From Glomus cerebriforme (Eukaryota; Glomeromycota; Glomeromycetes; Glomerales; Glomeraceae): a DNA stretch of 34,929 nt. The notes beneath the pieces were generated by a model that had not been told where the DNA came from, did not search any database, and worked only from the letters and a program-made list of their open reading frames with translations. Both the position numbers and the translations under genes were made by a program. The stretch covers positions 23,165-58,093 of the forward strand of contig QKYT01000680.1 of the NCBI GenBank assembly GCA_003550305.1. The letters are read 5' to 3'. Positions 10,210 through 23,565 of the stretch are shown piece after piece. The stretch's first letter is position 1. Each line of letters opens with the position of its first letter.

Positions 10210-13200
10210 ATGAATTTAAAACCAAAATTCTGGGAGGTTCGATCGTCGACTTTATTAAAAAATTTTTTTAAAGGAAAATGAGTCTCTTTTGATAATAATA
10301 ATATCTTTTTAAAAAAACAATAGATATTAGGGCCATTTTCAACTGGAACACGTGAACAGGATTTCGGTGCGGATCCATTAGAAGCTTATGGTATATTAGC
10401 ACTCAAATAATTTGCTCGTGATAATTCAAAATTGTTAAATTTTTTTTTTTAAAAAAAAAATTTAGGTGGGTTTTCAAATTTGGAATATTCAGAACAAATA
10501 TTTCCATCAGAATTAGCCAATAATGGAATTGTAAAGTGGGCTAAAATTCAATCAAATGAAGATGGTTCTGTAGGTCCAATTGATTTCCATAATATTAGGT
10601 AAAAAAAATATATATACATATATTTATATATTTAGTTAATTATTAATATAGCATTTTTTTTTAAAAAAAAAAATAATAATTAATTAATTACTCAAAGGTG
10701 GAATTTTAATAAGAATTCATTGGGATGGTCAATTTCACAATTTCAATTATGGGGCCGAGGATATTTTACTATTCCAGAATCTACAGAACATAAAATTCCA
10801 ATTCTCATACAGTGTTACAATATTGGGGATTTTTACATTAATGATCAAAGATTTCATGGAGATTGGTATAATTATCGTACATCCTATTATATAATTTATT
10901 TAGCAACCAATATTCAATATACTATTAATATAAGAATTGTTAATGAAATTCGAATTTTTGGCGATGAAATTCCACCAAAAATAACTTTTGATTGTGACTT
11001 GAGAAAATTGGAATTAGAAGAACTAGGTATTATGTTTTTATATGAAAGAATTATTGTTCCGGATTTAATTAAAGGGACAAAATTTGCTGGAGAGTACATG
11101 AGTATCCCAATATTAAATACATTGGAAAATGAATGTGTTAATATTGATAAAATTGAAGTTTTGAATTGTCCTATAAAGGTATTTATCAAAATAATGTTTC
11201 ATTTTTCGTAGCATATTTTTATTTTGTTCATAAAATCTTTTTTAAAACAGATAACAGCTAAATTAATCCCAACCTCTTATGACTCTTTAACACATGGAAT
11301 AAGACTTGCACCTTCACAACATCAAAATATCAAAATAAAATTAACTTTAGAAGAACCATATTTTGAGTCATTATTACCATTTTCATTAAAATTTAATATA
11401 TCTTCAAAGTCATTTCAAGATCATAATAAAAGTTTTTGGATTAAAACCACTAAAGAAATTTTAATCAGATATAAAACTTTAGATGAATTTTATAAATTTA
11501 CTTTTGAAGATTTTGATGGATCAATACAATATGGTAATCTTTTAAAAAAAAAAACTCTTTAATCAATATATTTGTTTCTTATTATTAAATATTTTATTAT
11601 ATATATATATATTTTTTTTTTAGCTATGATTATGCATCCAAAAAAAAGCAATAAGCCTAATAAATCTCCTATATTAGTAGCATTACATGGAGCAGGTGTT
11701 GAAGCTAATGCAGAATTTTGGATTGATGCTTATCCAAAACAAGAATTTTCATGGGTAATATAGAATAAATAAATGAATAATTTATTATAAAATAATATAT
11801 ATATTTTTTTGTTTTATTTAAAACAACTTTAAGATATTGTTGCCTACAGGAAGAACACCATGGGGATATGATTGGCATGGACCAAGTTTATTAAATATTC
11901 AATATGCTATAAAAGCTTTAACAAATCCAGCAGGAATTTTTAAAGATTATTTAAAAGATTTTATACCAAATCCAAATAAATTATTTATTTCAGGTAATTA
12001 TAATATTTTAATATTACTAAAAAAGAATAATTTATTAATTATATTTTAATTAAATATTAATAGGTCATTCTAATGGTGGACAAGGTACTTGGCATTATAT
12101 ATCCCATTATCCTGACTTAGTAATTGCTAGTACACCTGCAGCAGGTTATACTAGTATTCAACAATATGTACCATACTTTTGGAATAGTTATGCATATATA
12201 GATCCTATATTAAAAGGAGTAAATATATTTTATATATGGTTTATTTTTTTCTATAATGAATTGGATGTCAAATTTATTATATTTAAAGTTAAACTAAAAT
12301 TTTATTTAATATAATTAATTTTTTATTATAATAGATTTTGGATTCTTCATTAGCAGAATTTAATAATGATTTATATACTTCAAATTTAGTAAGTAAATAA
12401 TAAAGATTAATATAAGAAAAAATAATAATAAGTAAAATATTTTTATTTATTTATAGATTAATATACCAATACTAGCAAGAGTTGGAGCAAATGATAATAA
12501 TGTACCTCCAATACATTCCAGACAGATGGTTAGATTAGTAAATGAACATTCAAATAATCCATTAGCAATAAGGTAAGTTTTTGAAATTTTTATTTAATAA
12601 TAATCATTATTTTTTTTTAATAAAAAAAATTCATTTTTTTTAGTTTATCAGAAATAATAAATAAAGGGCATTGGTTTGATAACATTATGAGTGATAGTAT
12701 TATGCAAGACTTTATGAATAAATATTTATCAATTCCTTCTTTTTTTCAAGAAAATATTGAAAATCTTTCTCAATTAACATTATTACAATCGAAAAATAAT
12801 CTTTTAGTTAAAAATCCTATTTTATTAAGTAAATTTACTATTACATTAATTAATCCTGCAAATTTTGGAAGTAAAGGTGGTATTATAATTAAACAATTAA
12901 TTATTCCATTTAGGTAAGTAATTTTAAAATAATTAAATGTTTTATTAATTAAAATCTCTCTCTCACATATATATAAAAAAAATGTTAAAAAAAGATTAGG
13001 AAAAATTCATGTGGAAGTTTATAAAGTTTTATCCGAAAATAATTCATCTCAAATTATATATTCTTTAAAGACAACAAATATCAAAAGATTTGGATTTAAG
13101 AAACAAGACGAAATTATTAATTTAGTTCCATTTTCCATTAAAGAAATTTCAAAAATTTTAATTGATGAAATAGAATTTGATTCATTATCTATAATTCAAA

Positions 13201-14182
13201 TATTTCAAGAAAATTGTTCATTTTATAAGAATGATAATGAAAGTATATGGAAGGTAATAAATAATTATAAACATTTATATTACTTTAAAATTTTCTAATA
13301 TACTCTTTTTTTTTTAGATTTCTAATGATAATTCATGGATGTATATACAAAAACATCCTTCAATATATGGTCCAGCTCATTTAATTCTTGAATCTAAATT
13401 TCCATTACTAATTATAATTGGAACAATTTCAGCTTCAAATTCCATTAAATCAAAATTCATGAATATAGCTCAAGAAATTTCTCACTCATGGTTTCTTTAT
13501 GGAAATGGAAATGCAATAATCATTTATGATACTGATTTAATTAATGATAAAAATGAATTTATTAGTAATGAATCTATTAAAGGAAATATGATATTATTGG
13601 GAAATATATTTGAGAATAAAATTACGGAAATAGTTATGAACGAACGAAATAGTGAAGGTACAAACATCTTTTTCTCGGTTATTATTATGATTTGTGAATT
13701 TTAATTTAATTATTATTTTATCATTAGTTAAGTTTTATAAAGACGGTTCATTTCAGTTAAATTATAAGAAATTTTCTGATCCTGGAATAGGTTTTATTTA
13801 GTCATTTCACTTAATTCTTTTTTTAAATGTATATGTAAAACGTATCACGAATATTAACAATTATATATATTTTTTTTATTTTTAGGAATTTTATTTCTAC
13901 ATCCATATAAAATTTCGCAAATTTCATTAATAATTTCAGGAACAAATATTTCTGGATTGGATCAAATCTCTAAATTATTTCCCAAACGAACTGGTGTTCC
14001 AATTCCAGATTGGATTATTACGGGACCTGAAACAAAGTGGAAAGGAATTGGTGGTCTACTTGGTGCTGGGTAAGTAAAAAGTCAATTGATTATTTAAATG
14101 ATTAAATTTAAAATATATATCATCATGTAGATTTTGGAATAATGAATGGAAGTTCAGTGAAGTAATTGGTTACTTAAGTTAA
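10210..14182 (+). CDS. Large Ser-Asp-His alpha/beta hydrolase (peptidase S9 / esterase-like)
   Basis: Sixteen exons join in frame to 924 residues: 10210-10236, 10324-10390, 10466-10598, 10698-11178, 11251-11533, 11624-11754, 11834-11993, 12064-12218, 12335-12388, 12457-12572, 12644-12913, 12995-13253, 13318-13657, 13728-13790, 13886-14069, 14131-14182. An N-terminal part (about 1-330, starting ILGPFSTGTREQDFGADP) looks all-beta. A hydrolase core follows: HGAGVEA, LLPTGRTPWGYDWHG, the nucleophile elbow GHSNGGQG (Ser430), VGANDNN (Asp510) and KGHWFD (His545). The C-terminal 350 residues are of unknown fold. It resembles prolyl-oligopeptidase-like proteins; substrate unknown. No signal peptide or membrane segment is visible. 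An in-frame ATG at 10162 would add 16 residues (MKKKRL..); a stop at 10144 closes the frame. The first donor, GTTCGA, is weak, so exon 1 is the least certain. Confidence 0.88.
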
Positions 14183-14361
14183 TTTAATTAAAGAAAACAC
14201 GTTAACAAATGTATATTAACGGTTAATATTTTATTTATTAATATTATATAATAAATATTATTTTTATCAAATAATAAATTTAAAAAACTCTATAAACTCT
14301 ATAAGACTATAAATAAAAATTTCTATTATATTTTTAATTTATTATTATTATTATTAGTTTA

Positions 14362-17356
14362 TTAATCCACAATATTCCAAGTACTAAGCCATTTTCTACT
14401 TTTTAACTCGCTGGCAGGATAATTTATACCAAATGCTATGTCTTTAAAATACCAAAATACCATTATTATTAATGAATAATTTACACCAAATATTATATTC
14501 TTTGTAATTGGTTTACAACTAATAGTAAAATGATCCAACATAAATGCTGCCATTAAAATTGAAAAATATAATGCTGGAAAATAATGATGTAAATACGTAA
14601 CTCTTCCCATGATACAAAATGGTAAATAATGTAATAACCAGCCTATTCCGCATACTTTTCCAACATATAAGAAATGAGACCATTGTGCTGTAAACAAAGA
14701 AATATAAATAATAATAATAAATAAATATATTTTAATGTAATCAAGATATTTCTAAATAATTTTCTTACCTGGCGCAAAATCTTTATACTTTCTCTGTCGT
14801 CTTATTAAATAGTAAAGTAACGCGAAAGTAAAAATTATCAAAGATGCTGTACCGGACCACCATACAACTGGATTCCCAAGTAAATAAAATTTAACAACAT
14901 CATCTGCCCAACTACACATCCTCAATCCAACTTCTACGATTGGCCATTGCCTTGGTGTAGATGCAAGAATATCTTCTTTATCAGGATCAGGAACAAGTGC
15001 ATTATTTGTTGTATACATGGCAACATTTAAATGCCAGAAATCATGTAAAAACTTTGACTTATAATTGGATATACCCCCATTTGGCACTGATTTTATATAT
15101 ATATATATTTTTTTAAAAAAACAGAGATAAATATTAAAATTAATAATAAAAATTCAATACTATTTTGACACATACACTTATCATTCCAATGTCGTTCAAT
15201 ATTCCAATGAGTGAAAGAATCTCCTGGATTGTTATATTTATCACAAGACACCTCGATTTGCTTAAACCCCCATTGTGGTAAAATTGCATTAGCAGCTCGG
15301 AGGTAGCATCCAAGAAGTTTATGACGAAATCGAATACGAGTCGTTAATGATCTGATATGATCTGTCTTTGTATACAAATCATCTATAACTTCAATCACCC
15401 AATAATCATTAATATCTCCGAGGGTATCATTCCCATATCCACTAACTTCCCATTGCGATTTTGTTACAGGAGCAGCAACTTGATGACTATGCAAATTTCT
15501 TCCAGTATTAACGTGTAATAATCTAATTGTATCTTTATGAACAACAAATTCAACCTCGGTTTCATTATCGTTTGTCTGAGCTTCCCTTTGTTTTTCAATA
15601 ATCCATTCATTATTAGAATCCTTATGATGATAACAGGTTACTTGCTGCTGCTCTGATCCTCCTGGATATGTTTGTACATGAGAATGTAAAAGTCCACCTC
15701 CATATCCCATATTCTTGATAGTAACTTTTGATCCATATGCCAATTCTAAATAATAATAAATATTTATTTAAATTAATAAAATTAATTTGCAAAAATAAAT
15801 AAATAAATAAAAATAAAAATTTAACAAACCAAGAGGATTTTCTGCAAAGTCATTCCCAATGAGTCCGGCTTGAAAGAGAGAACTCATTTGAGCATCACCA
15901 GGTCCACTATTAATAAGGATTGAAAAATGGATAGAAAAACTCAACATATAAATCAATATAGGAAGAATTATTAAACAAATTATTCTCGCGATCCAATGCT
16001 TTAAATATATAGACTAAAAATAAAGAAGGATTAGTCCTTAAGCAATTTAATATCAATTCTATTTTTCGTTAATAAAGGAAAGAGTCATTAATATATTATA
16101 TGTACTTTTGGAATGCTCAAATCTCCAAATTTATCCCAAAGATCCTCAATTGTATATAATCCAACAAGTGCTGTTGTAAATAATCCAACCCATTTAATAC
16201 TTTAATATAAAATAAATTGTTAGAAAAATGAATAATTATAATAAAGAATTATTATACTATTAAACTTACCTTGAGACACAGCCGATAGAAACCCCGGTCA
16301 TTATAAGCCATAACCACCAATCAATTGAAAAGGACCTAAATTAAATAAGTTAATAATTAATTAATTAATTTAAAATAGTTTAATTAATATCAAAATAGAC
16401 ACATACTCGTATCTCTGATTGTGAAATTTAACCATACAAAATACAGTTGTAAAAGTGAAAAATAATAACATTGAATCCAAAAGAATGAAACGACTTATGC
16501 AAAGATATGCAGTATCTAGAGTAAAAAATTAAAATAAATAAAATTAAATAAAAAGGAATGAAATTAATTTTTTTTCAATAATTACCTAACAATACCATCA
16601 AGGTTACCAAAATAACAGCATGTTGTGAAAAATCCAATTCAATGGCCGTAAAATAAGCCAAAGGAACCATCCATGCTCCAAATGAAGCTAAAAACATTCT
16701 CATAAATGTATAATTTACATTTTCTGGATACTTTGTACCAGATGTAAAGTCAAATGTTCCATCGTAACCAGCAAGTAGCGCTGCCAATGCAATTAACATT
16801 TTACCAAGAGGTGGATGTACATCAAAGTAAAATTCTTGTTTGATATAATGTGATGCAAACTAAATATATATATATATACATATATTAAGGGAAGTACAAT
16901 AACATTATGATCAATTTTAAAACGAATTTAGATTACCTTTCCAAAATGTGCCTCATCCCATAATACAATATCCGAAAGTGAAATTAAATAAAATCTTGTC
17001 CAAAATGATAAGAAAATGAAAAACAGAGGATGAATGATATCATAGTATTCAGTATAAAACGCTCGAATTTCTTGTAACTATATGAATATAAAAGTAATTA
17101 ACAACACAATTCGTTGGCAAAAGACAAAAAAAAAAAGAAATTATTTTACCTTTGTGGAGGGTAAACGTGGCTTTTGAGTTTTGCCATTTTCATCGAGATC
17201 CACAGGCTCGTATCCTTCATTTTGTGTTTGTAAGGTACTGGTGTGTCTACGTTTTAAATTATCCATTTCTGAAAAATTATTTCCGATAATAGAGTAATGA
17301 GAACGACTATCGTCAAAGTCGTCACTTGACCAAATGTCAAGACGAACAGAGTTCAT
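14362..17356 (-). CDS. Dolichyl-phosphate-mannose-protein mannosyltransferase, PMT2 type
   Basis: Ten exons join in frame to 762 residues: 17356-17150, 17077-16937, 16859-16586, 16515-16407, 16335-16270, 16199-16106, 16013-15830, 15745-15176, 15086-14769, 14687-14362. The enzyme transfers mannose from dolichyl-phosphate mannose to Ser/Thr of secretory proteins in the ER. After a hydrophilic 69-residue cytosolic tail comes a membrane segment and the first luminal loop with the catalytic Asp-Glu (LWDEAHFGK) and [12 protein letters not shown]. Several membrane helices follow, with VKWVGLF-like [12 protein letters not shown] and [11 protein letters not shown] luminal MIR region (exon 8; [40 protein letters not shown]) and the LPNGG...FWHLNVAM block lead to the terminal membrane helices. 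Length and wording match PMT2/POMT2 better than PMT1 or PMT4. The acceptor/donor pair around 15176 is set by frame. It converges with the large hydrolase, with 179 bp between stops. Confidence 0.95.
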
Positions 17357-17526
17357 ATACTTTATGTATTTTTTTTTTTTTATCTTGGAAACGAATGTAT
17401 TTACGTTATATGTAAAGGGTTGTACTTAATTGAATTATTTTTTTAGATAAAAAGATCATTCCGGTTTAGTGGAGTAGGTGGACCAATAAGCTCAAAATAT
17501 TTATTTAAATTATTTTATAGTGATGA
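17357..17526 (-). promoter_or_regulatory. Short promoter gap before the PMT2-type gene
   Basis: 170 bp separate the stop of Bem46-like copy A from the start of the mannosyltransferase on the same strand. It must hold the terminator of one and the promoter of the other. A poly-A/T run lies at about 17370-17382. No defined motif. Confidence 0.35.
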
Positions 17527-18909
17527 TTACCAAACTTTCCAACCAATAATATATTTTTGAAGAAATTGACCAACATATTGAAAATAATTTGGTTGTAAAA
17601 CAGTATCTAAATGACTACCTTCACTAAATTCGATCCATTCTTTACCACCACTAGTTTGGGTTAATTCAAATAATTTTTTCATGTGGTATTGTGGAATAAT
17701 TTCATCTTTTTTACCTGATAAAAATAATATTGGAATCGTTTTAATTTTTTTTATATTTTGCTCTGATGGCCAAATTTCTGAACAAAGAAATTTAAAATTT
17801 GGAAATATACTTGGAAGAATCATTGGCTTTTTTTTTTTAAAAAAAAAAGAGAAAAACTTTTTTTTAGTTCAAAATAAAATAAAATGATTGAAAAGAATCT
17901 TAATAAACTTACAATATTGAGAAACGTATTTTCAAGTATTAATATATTAACATTTTCTTCATTTTTTGCTACCAAATCAATTCCAACAGCTCCACCAAGT
18001 GATTGTCCATATACTATCAACTTTGTATATTTCAATGTCTCATCTTGTTTAATATATTCTAAAACAGCCTAATAACAGAAATTTTATCAGCAATTTTGCA
18101 ATTATCAATAAAAAAATCAATAAAACAAATTCAAAAAAAAAAAATAAATAAATAAAATAAATAAATTTACTTTAGCATCCAAACAAAGACCTTTCTCGGT
18201 AGGTGTTCCTTCGCTGTGACCATATCTATAATGATAAAAAGTATTAATTGATGATATAAAAATGAAATATTTAAACTAAATTGCATTGTGCTTACCCTCT
18301 GTAAGAAACCATTACAACATTACATTTAAAATCTTTGAAAAATCTTTCGGCTATGGGTAATCGATGACCCTTCAAATATTCAAATAAATTAATTTAGGAA
18401 AAAAATTATAAATAAAAAAACAAATTATTATAAAATACGTGATTACCATATTTCCTCCATTTCCCTAAATAAATAATTTGATAAATCAATTAAAGTAATA
18501 AAAATTAAATACAAAATATAAGATCATGATTTAAAGCTTACATGAAACATTAAGACAGTAGGACGAGAACTTGCTTCCTCATTAGTATGTCTTTTACAAA
18601 CATAAATTCGAATTCTAACATTATCTTGTGTAATTAAAATAATAGGATCATAAGGCATACCATATTCAGAAGGTTTTGGTACCTAGCATTTAATTATATA
18701 CATTTAATATATGCTTAAAAAAATTAAAAAATAAATTCAAAAAATCGACTTTTTACATGCTTTCTTGATCCTTCAGGGTAATTCGAAGTATAAATTAAAT
18801 TGCGTTGAACGGAATATAATATAGCTATACCACCACTAATAATTGCGGTTGTTCCTCCGATAATTATTAATAATGGTAAAGCTGTCTTTGTACACCTTCC
18901 CGTTGGCAT
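17527..18909 (-). CDS. Bem46/ABHD13-like alpha/beta hydrolase, copy A
   Basis: Seven exons join in frame to 298 residues: 18909-18757, 18682-18542, 18464-18447, 18369-18296, 18225-18171, 18068-17913, 17826-17527. An N-terminal hydrophobic stretch (about 11-32, LPLLIIIGGTTAIISGGIAI) is a likely membrane anchor. The hydrolase domain has FHGNGGNMGHR (oxyanion-hole HG motif, made across the 18-nt microexon), YRGYGHSEG, the nucleophile elbow GQSLGG (Ser170), LSGKKDEIIP (Asp240) and EGSHLDT (His271). Relatives include fission yeast Bem46 and animal ABHD13; the substrate is unknown. An upstream in-frame ATG at 18982-18984 would add a low-complexity tail encoded by poly-A/TA repeats and is probably untranslated leader. 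It is the first of three neighbouring paralogs. Confidence 0.93.
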
Positions 18910-19101
18910 CGTATATATATATATATATATTTTTTTTAAAAAAAAAATGTACAAATTTATTTCTCTACAGTTCGTTTTATACATAAAGCAGGTCTAAAAA
19001 TCAAAAGATCTGCTATTTAAAATTAAGGGGAATTTTGTATCACATGTAAATTAATTTACGGTAATATCGTACAATAATTTAAATTAAAACTTCCAACTTT
19101 T

Positions 19102-20498
19102 CTAATTCCTTTCACTTCCGTCTAAATCAACATATTGTTTTATAAATCTACCAATATATTGAAAATAACCAGGTTGAAAAGTAGTATCATTATGATTACC
19201 ATTTGAAAATTCTCTCCATTCTTTACCACTACTAGTTTGAGATAATTCAAATAATTTTTTCATATGTTGTTGTGGTATAATTTCATCTTTTGCTCCTGAT
19301 AAGAATAATATTGGTATAAATTTAATTTTTTTAATAGATTTCTCTGATGGCCAAATTTGTGAACATAAGAATGTAAAATATCGTAATTGTGGAATTATAT
19401 ATGGAATTAACTTTGGCTAATAATTGATCAAAAAGGATGAAATTAAATTATTTGTAAAACTACTGAAAAAAAAAAAATTCGATTTAGAAAACTTACTATA
19501 TTGAGAAATGTGTTTTCGATAATTAATGCGCTAACTTTTGATTCATTTTTTGAAACTAAGTCAATGGCTACAGCTCCACCCAATGATTGTCCATAAATTA
19601 TAATTTTGGAATATTTAAATATTTCATGTTTTAAAACATAATTTAATACGGTCTATCAATTATTTAATATCAGGAAAAAAAAAATTGAATTTTTTAAAAA
19701 AAAAAAAAATTTTTGATATTAAAAAATTAATAATTTTTGACATACTTGTGCGTCTATACATAACCCTTTTTCTTTTGGCGTTCCTTCACTTCGGCCATAT
19801 CTTTTTAATTGAATGATATTTATATTATTATATTATAATTTAAATAGAATTTTGGTTTTTGACAGCTTACCCTCTGTAAGATAACAAAATTACATTACAT
19901 TTAAAATCTTTATAAAATTTTTCTGCTATTGGTAATCGATGTCCCTTTTTTGCAAATATATATATATATATATATACATTTTTTTTATTAGAATATTATA
20001 ATTATAAATTTTTAAAAGTGAATTTTACATACCATATTTCCTCCGTTACCCTAAAGTAAAATAATAATAATAATAATAATAAAATGTAATTAAAAGATGG
20101 ATTTAGTTAATCATAATTTAAAATTAACTTACATGAAACATTATAACCGTAGGTCGTTTTTTAGCTTCTCGATCTATAGGTCGTTTACATACAAATGCTC
20201 TTAGGCGAACCTTATCTTCTGTATATAATTTAACCTCCGAGTAAGGAATTCCATATTCCGATGGCTTTGATACCTTAAAAATATACAATACGTACATATA
20301 TATCATATATATACGTAAATATATATATATATACACTGTTTTTCCGCTAAAATCTTTATTTATTTATATATATAAACTTACGAATTTTCTAGATCCAGTT
20401 GGCCAATTAGATGGATAAAGTATATCACATTGTAATATATATAATAATGCCATTCCACTAATTGTTACAATAGTTGTTCCTGTAATAATTAACGGCAT
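19102..20498 (-). CDS. Bem46/ABHD13-like alpha/beta hydrolase, copy B
   Basis: Seven exons join in frame to 291 residues: 20498-20382, 20273-20133, 20050-20033, 19944-19871, 19800-19746, 19652-19497, 19416-19102. Exon lengths 141, 18, 74, 55 and 156 are identical to copy A, so the two are tandem duplicates. The N-terminus (MPLIITGTTIVTISGMALLY) is a membrane anchor. The triad is in GQSLGG (Ser158), LSGAKDEIIP (Asp) and NGNHNDT (His). The oxyanion motif FHGNGGNMGHR is intact, while copy A's YGHSEG is YGRSEG here. Copy A's start lies 192 bp downstream of its stop. It is divergent from copy C. Confidence 0.93.
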
Positions 20499-21313
20499 AT
20501 TTGATTTGATTTGCTATAAAAAAAATGAATACGTATATATATCTAAAAATCTTAAAATTTTTTTTTTAAAAAAAAAAAAAAAATCTAAAAATCTATAAAA
20601 GAAAAAAATTTTTTTCTGAATCATATTTATTTATAATCAGGATTTCCAACTTACTTTCTAATTTCCTGCCTACAGAATTTTTACTTCCTATGTATATACT
20701 GTATATATATATAATAAACTTGTCCATCATTTCATGACTTTTATCGGATAACACTAGCTGAAATCGGAAACAAAGTCTCACACGTGACTAACGTGACCTA
20801 AATAATATAAAATTAATGTACGAAATAGAGATGGCATCATTGTTTGATGATAATTGGTTTCACAGAAAAAAAGTAATAATTGTGGATTTCAATCTGATCA
20901 AAAAACAATATCACCTGATCACATGGAACAAAAATTCACCAATCCCAATCCCAATCTCGATCACGTTTTTAATATGAAAGCCCAAAGTCAAAGACCCCCC
21001 CATTGATAATAAAAGAAAAAGAAAATCTAGATAGAATAACATCACATAGTTTTTAAAGAAATGTAATTTGTTTTTTCTTTGCTACTTTTGGATCGCATGA
21101 AATTCGGAAATTATTTTATATAAACTAATATGGAAATCCAAGAACAATTCTTATACAAATAAATCAAATAAATGAATTATACTGTAGGTTTAATTGTCAA
21201 TGGATTAATGGATTATCATGTCGTGTATTGTTGTTATACATATTGTTTACAAATGACGCATATAAATACAGTACATTCTTAAATTATAATAATAAAATCT
21301 TCAAAATTTTAAG
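20499..21313. promoter_or_regulatory. Divergent intergenic region between copies B and C
   Basis: 815 bp between two start codons. TATAAATA at 21261-21268 lies 46 bp before the copy C start and is a plausible TATA box. A C7 run occurs near 20995, unusual in this base composition. The iterated AATCCC at about 20940-20960 and the TGATCACATG sites near 20913 are the only other notable words. No other gene seen. Confidence 0.5.
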
Positions 21314-22760
21314 ATGGTTTTATTGGAAAGTATATTGATGGGAACGACAATAACGTTAGGCGGGGGAACTTTATTATATTTTTATCAAAATGAATTACTT
21401 TATCCAGCAAAATATCGAAAGAAATCTCGTGAATTCGTAAGTTACACAATATTAAATTTTGTTTTTCTCGTATATTAGATTCTTAAAAAGTTTAATTAAT
21501 TTTATATATTAGATTGTACCAAAATTTTCTGATGAAGAAATCCCTTATACCGATGTAATATTAACTACAAATGATAAAATTAGAATTCGTGCGTACATAT
21601 GTAAGAGACCAAATGACGAAGAAGCGTGTGAACGTCCTACTGTATTAGTATTACCTGTAAGAAAAATTATTTTTGTTTGCTTGTGATAAATTATTTATAT
21701 TATTTATTTAATTATATTATTATAATAATTTTTTTTAGGGGAACCGTGGAAACACAGTTTGTAAAAATAAATTATTTTTATTAAGTTTTGAAAATATAGT
21801 ATTTTTAATTCATCATTTTTTATCAGGGAAAACGTTCATCGATCGCACATAATTTTTATCATAATTTAAAATGTAATATAGTGTTACTTTCTTATAGAGG
21901 GTAAATTGAATAATTTTTATATTTATATTTTTTTGTCCTTTTAATTTTTAATGTAATCGTAACTGTTTTTAATATTTTTTTTTTTTAGTTATGGAAATAG
22001 CGACGGAATTCCATCAGAGGAGGGAATTAAAATAGATGCACAGGTAAATGAAAATAATTTTTTCTATTTTAATGTTAGAAACCATCTTTTTTAACGGTCA
22101 ATCTCATATTAAAATTTTTTTTTTTTTAAGACCATATTAGATTATATAAAACAACATCCAATTCTACATGATACGAAATTAATATTGTATGGAAGCTCAT
22201 TAGGAGGTGCTGTTGCTATTGATTTGGCGGCAAAGAACGAAGATAAGGTAAACATACTTCATCATCATCATCATCATTATTTTTTTTTATTGTAAAGAAA
22301 TTTAATGATGACAAATATTTTTTTTCAGGTTGATGCATTAATTGTAGAAAACACATTTCTAAGTATAGTAAGTTTATCTCTCAATGAAAAACTTTTTTTA
22401 AAATTCCTCTAATCTTAATACTAAAATTTTCTCGTCAAAATATAGCCAAAATTATTACCAACTTTTTTTTCTCCATTAAAATATATAACATTTATGTGTA
22501 CACAAATATGGCCATCAGATGAGCAAATTAAAAAAATCAAAAATATTCCAATATTATTTTTATCAGGTAAATTAGATGCTTTAATATCGCAACAACAGAT
22601 GAAGGAATTATATGAATTATCAAATACTTTGGCCGGAAAAGATTGGAAAGAATTTCCCTATGGTAATCATGCCAATACAATTATTCAGCCTTGTTATTGG
22701 AATGTTATTGAAGAATTTTTGTTATGGGCAATTTTTGATAAGAAAAATGAATATTCATAA
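21314..22760 (+). CDS. Bem46/ABHD13-like alpha/beta hydrolase, copy C (diverged oxyanion motif)
   Basis: Eight exons join in frame to 294 residues: 21314-21436, 21513-21656, 21739-21756, 21827-21900, 21989-22043, 22131-22247, 22329-22367, 22446-22760. The 18-, 74- and 55-nt exons match copies A and B. The 156-nt exon of A/B is split here by an extra intron into 117 + 39. The N-terminus is a hydrophobic anchor (ILMGTTITLGGGTLLYFY). The triad is present: GSSLGG (Ser161), LSGKLDAL (Asp) and YGNHANT (His). The oxyanion-hole region differs: FHGNGGNMGHR of A/B is LPGNRGNTGKR here, losing the conserved His and one Gly. The frame is otherwise fully open, so it may be active with altered chemistry or a non-catalytic relative; which of these is unknown. 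Confidence 0.92.
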
Positions 22761-23565
22761 CTTTGGAGATTCCTACAATGGCGTAATATAATGTGTAACA
22801 AATAGGATTTTTGTATCATCACCATTCTTCAAAACTTGTCTAACTTTTAATTATAATAAAATTTTTACACATTAACTAATTTATGTTATGATCATCCTAG
22901 TTTTATAATACTATTGCCACTCATATTATTATATTATTGCTGTTTTCAAAGTGTTGGATTTGGACATATGAAAATGTCCAACTGATTGGACATATATCCA
23001 TTCACTATGATTTTTTAATCCCAGAGCTCCTAGGAATCCATCCAGCATATTGAATAAAAATAGGAGTATGCAAAAATCGGTATAAAATTTAGTGCTCCAG
23101 CAAACTAAAATCCCCAGATGAATCTGGTATGGAACTAGAAGTCTATACAGTATATATCAATATTTAAGTTGTTAAATTGTAAGTTGTAACACGATTATTT
23201 ACCATCCATCACATTTGCTTAATCGATCGATTTGAGCTACATGAAACGAAACCCATGGTAACGATCCACGATCCTATGACGTAGGTACTGGATGAGTATA
23301 TAGAAAACATGTATTGTATGGTGACCAACGTATGTATGTATGACGACCAATGTATAGTAGTTATTCCATTTTTTTCCATACAACTAGCCAGTATTTTATC
23401 GTCACAATACCCACCGTATTACGCATGAAGTTTAACATACTGTATGCATGAGGTTTGTATCACAAGGTTTAGTAACGTGATACTTAGGATTTGTTAATGA
23501 TTCGTGTATGTTATAGTAGTTAGAATTAGCGGAAAAGGAAGACGCGTAAATTTTTGTATGGAAAT
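22761..23565. other. Intergenic with a small hairpin
   Basis: No gene. TTGGACAT at 22965-22972 and ATGTCCAA at 22974-22981 form an inverted repeat, and TTGGACAT recurs near 22986, as at the end of an old element. The right part (23200-23560) is less AT-rich and carries repeated GTATGTATG words. Confidence 0.4.

Noticed and set aside
10914..11189. 91-codon minus-strand frame opposite the large hydrolase
   Set aside because: It is a shadow of exon 4, which carries the real protein and joins its neighbours in frame.
18910..18984. Upstream in-frame start for Bem46-like copy A
   Set aside because: The added residues come from poly-A and TA repeats (IYIYIYT), copies B and C lack them, and the downstream ATG gives a proper membrane anchor.
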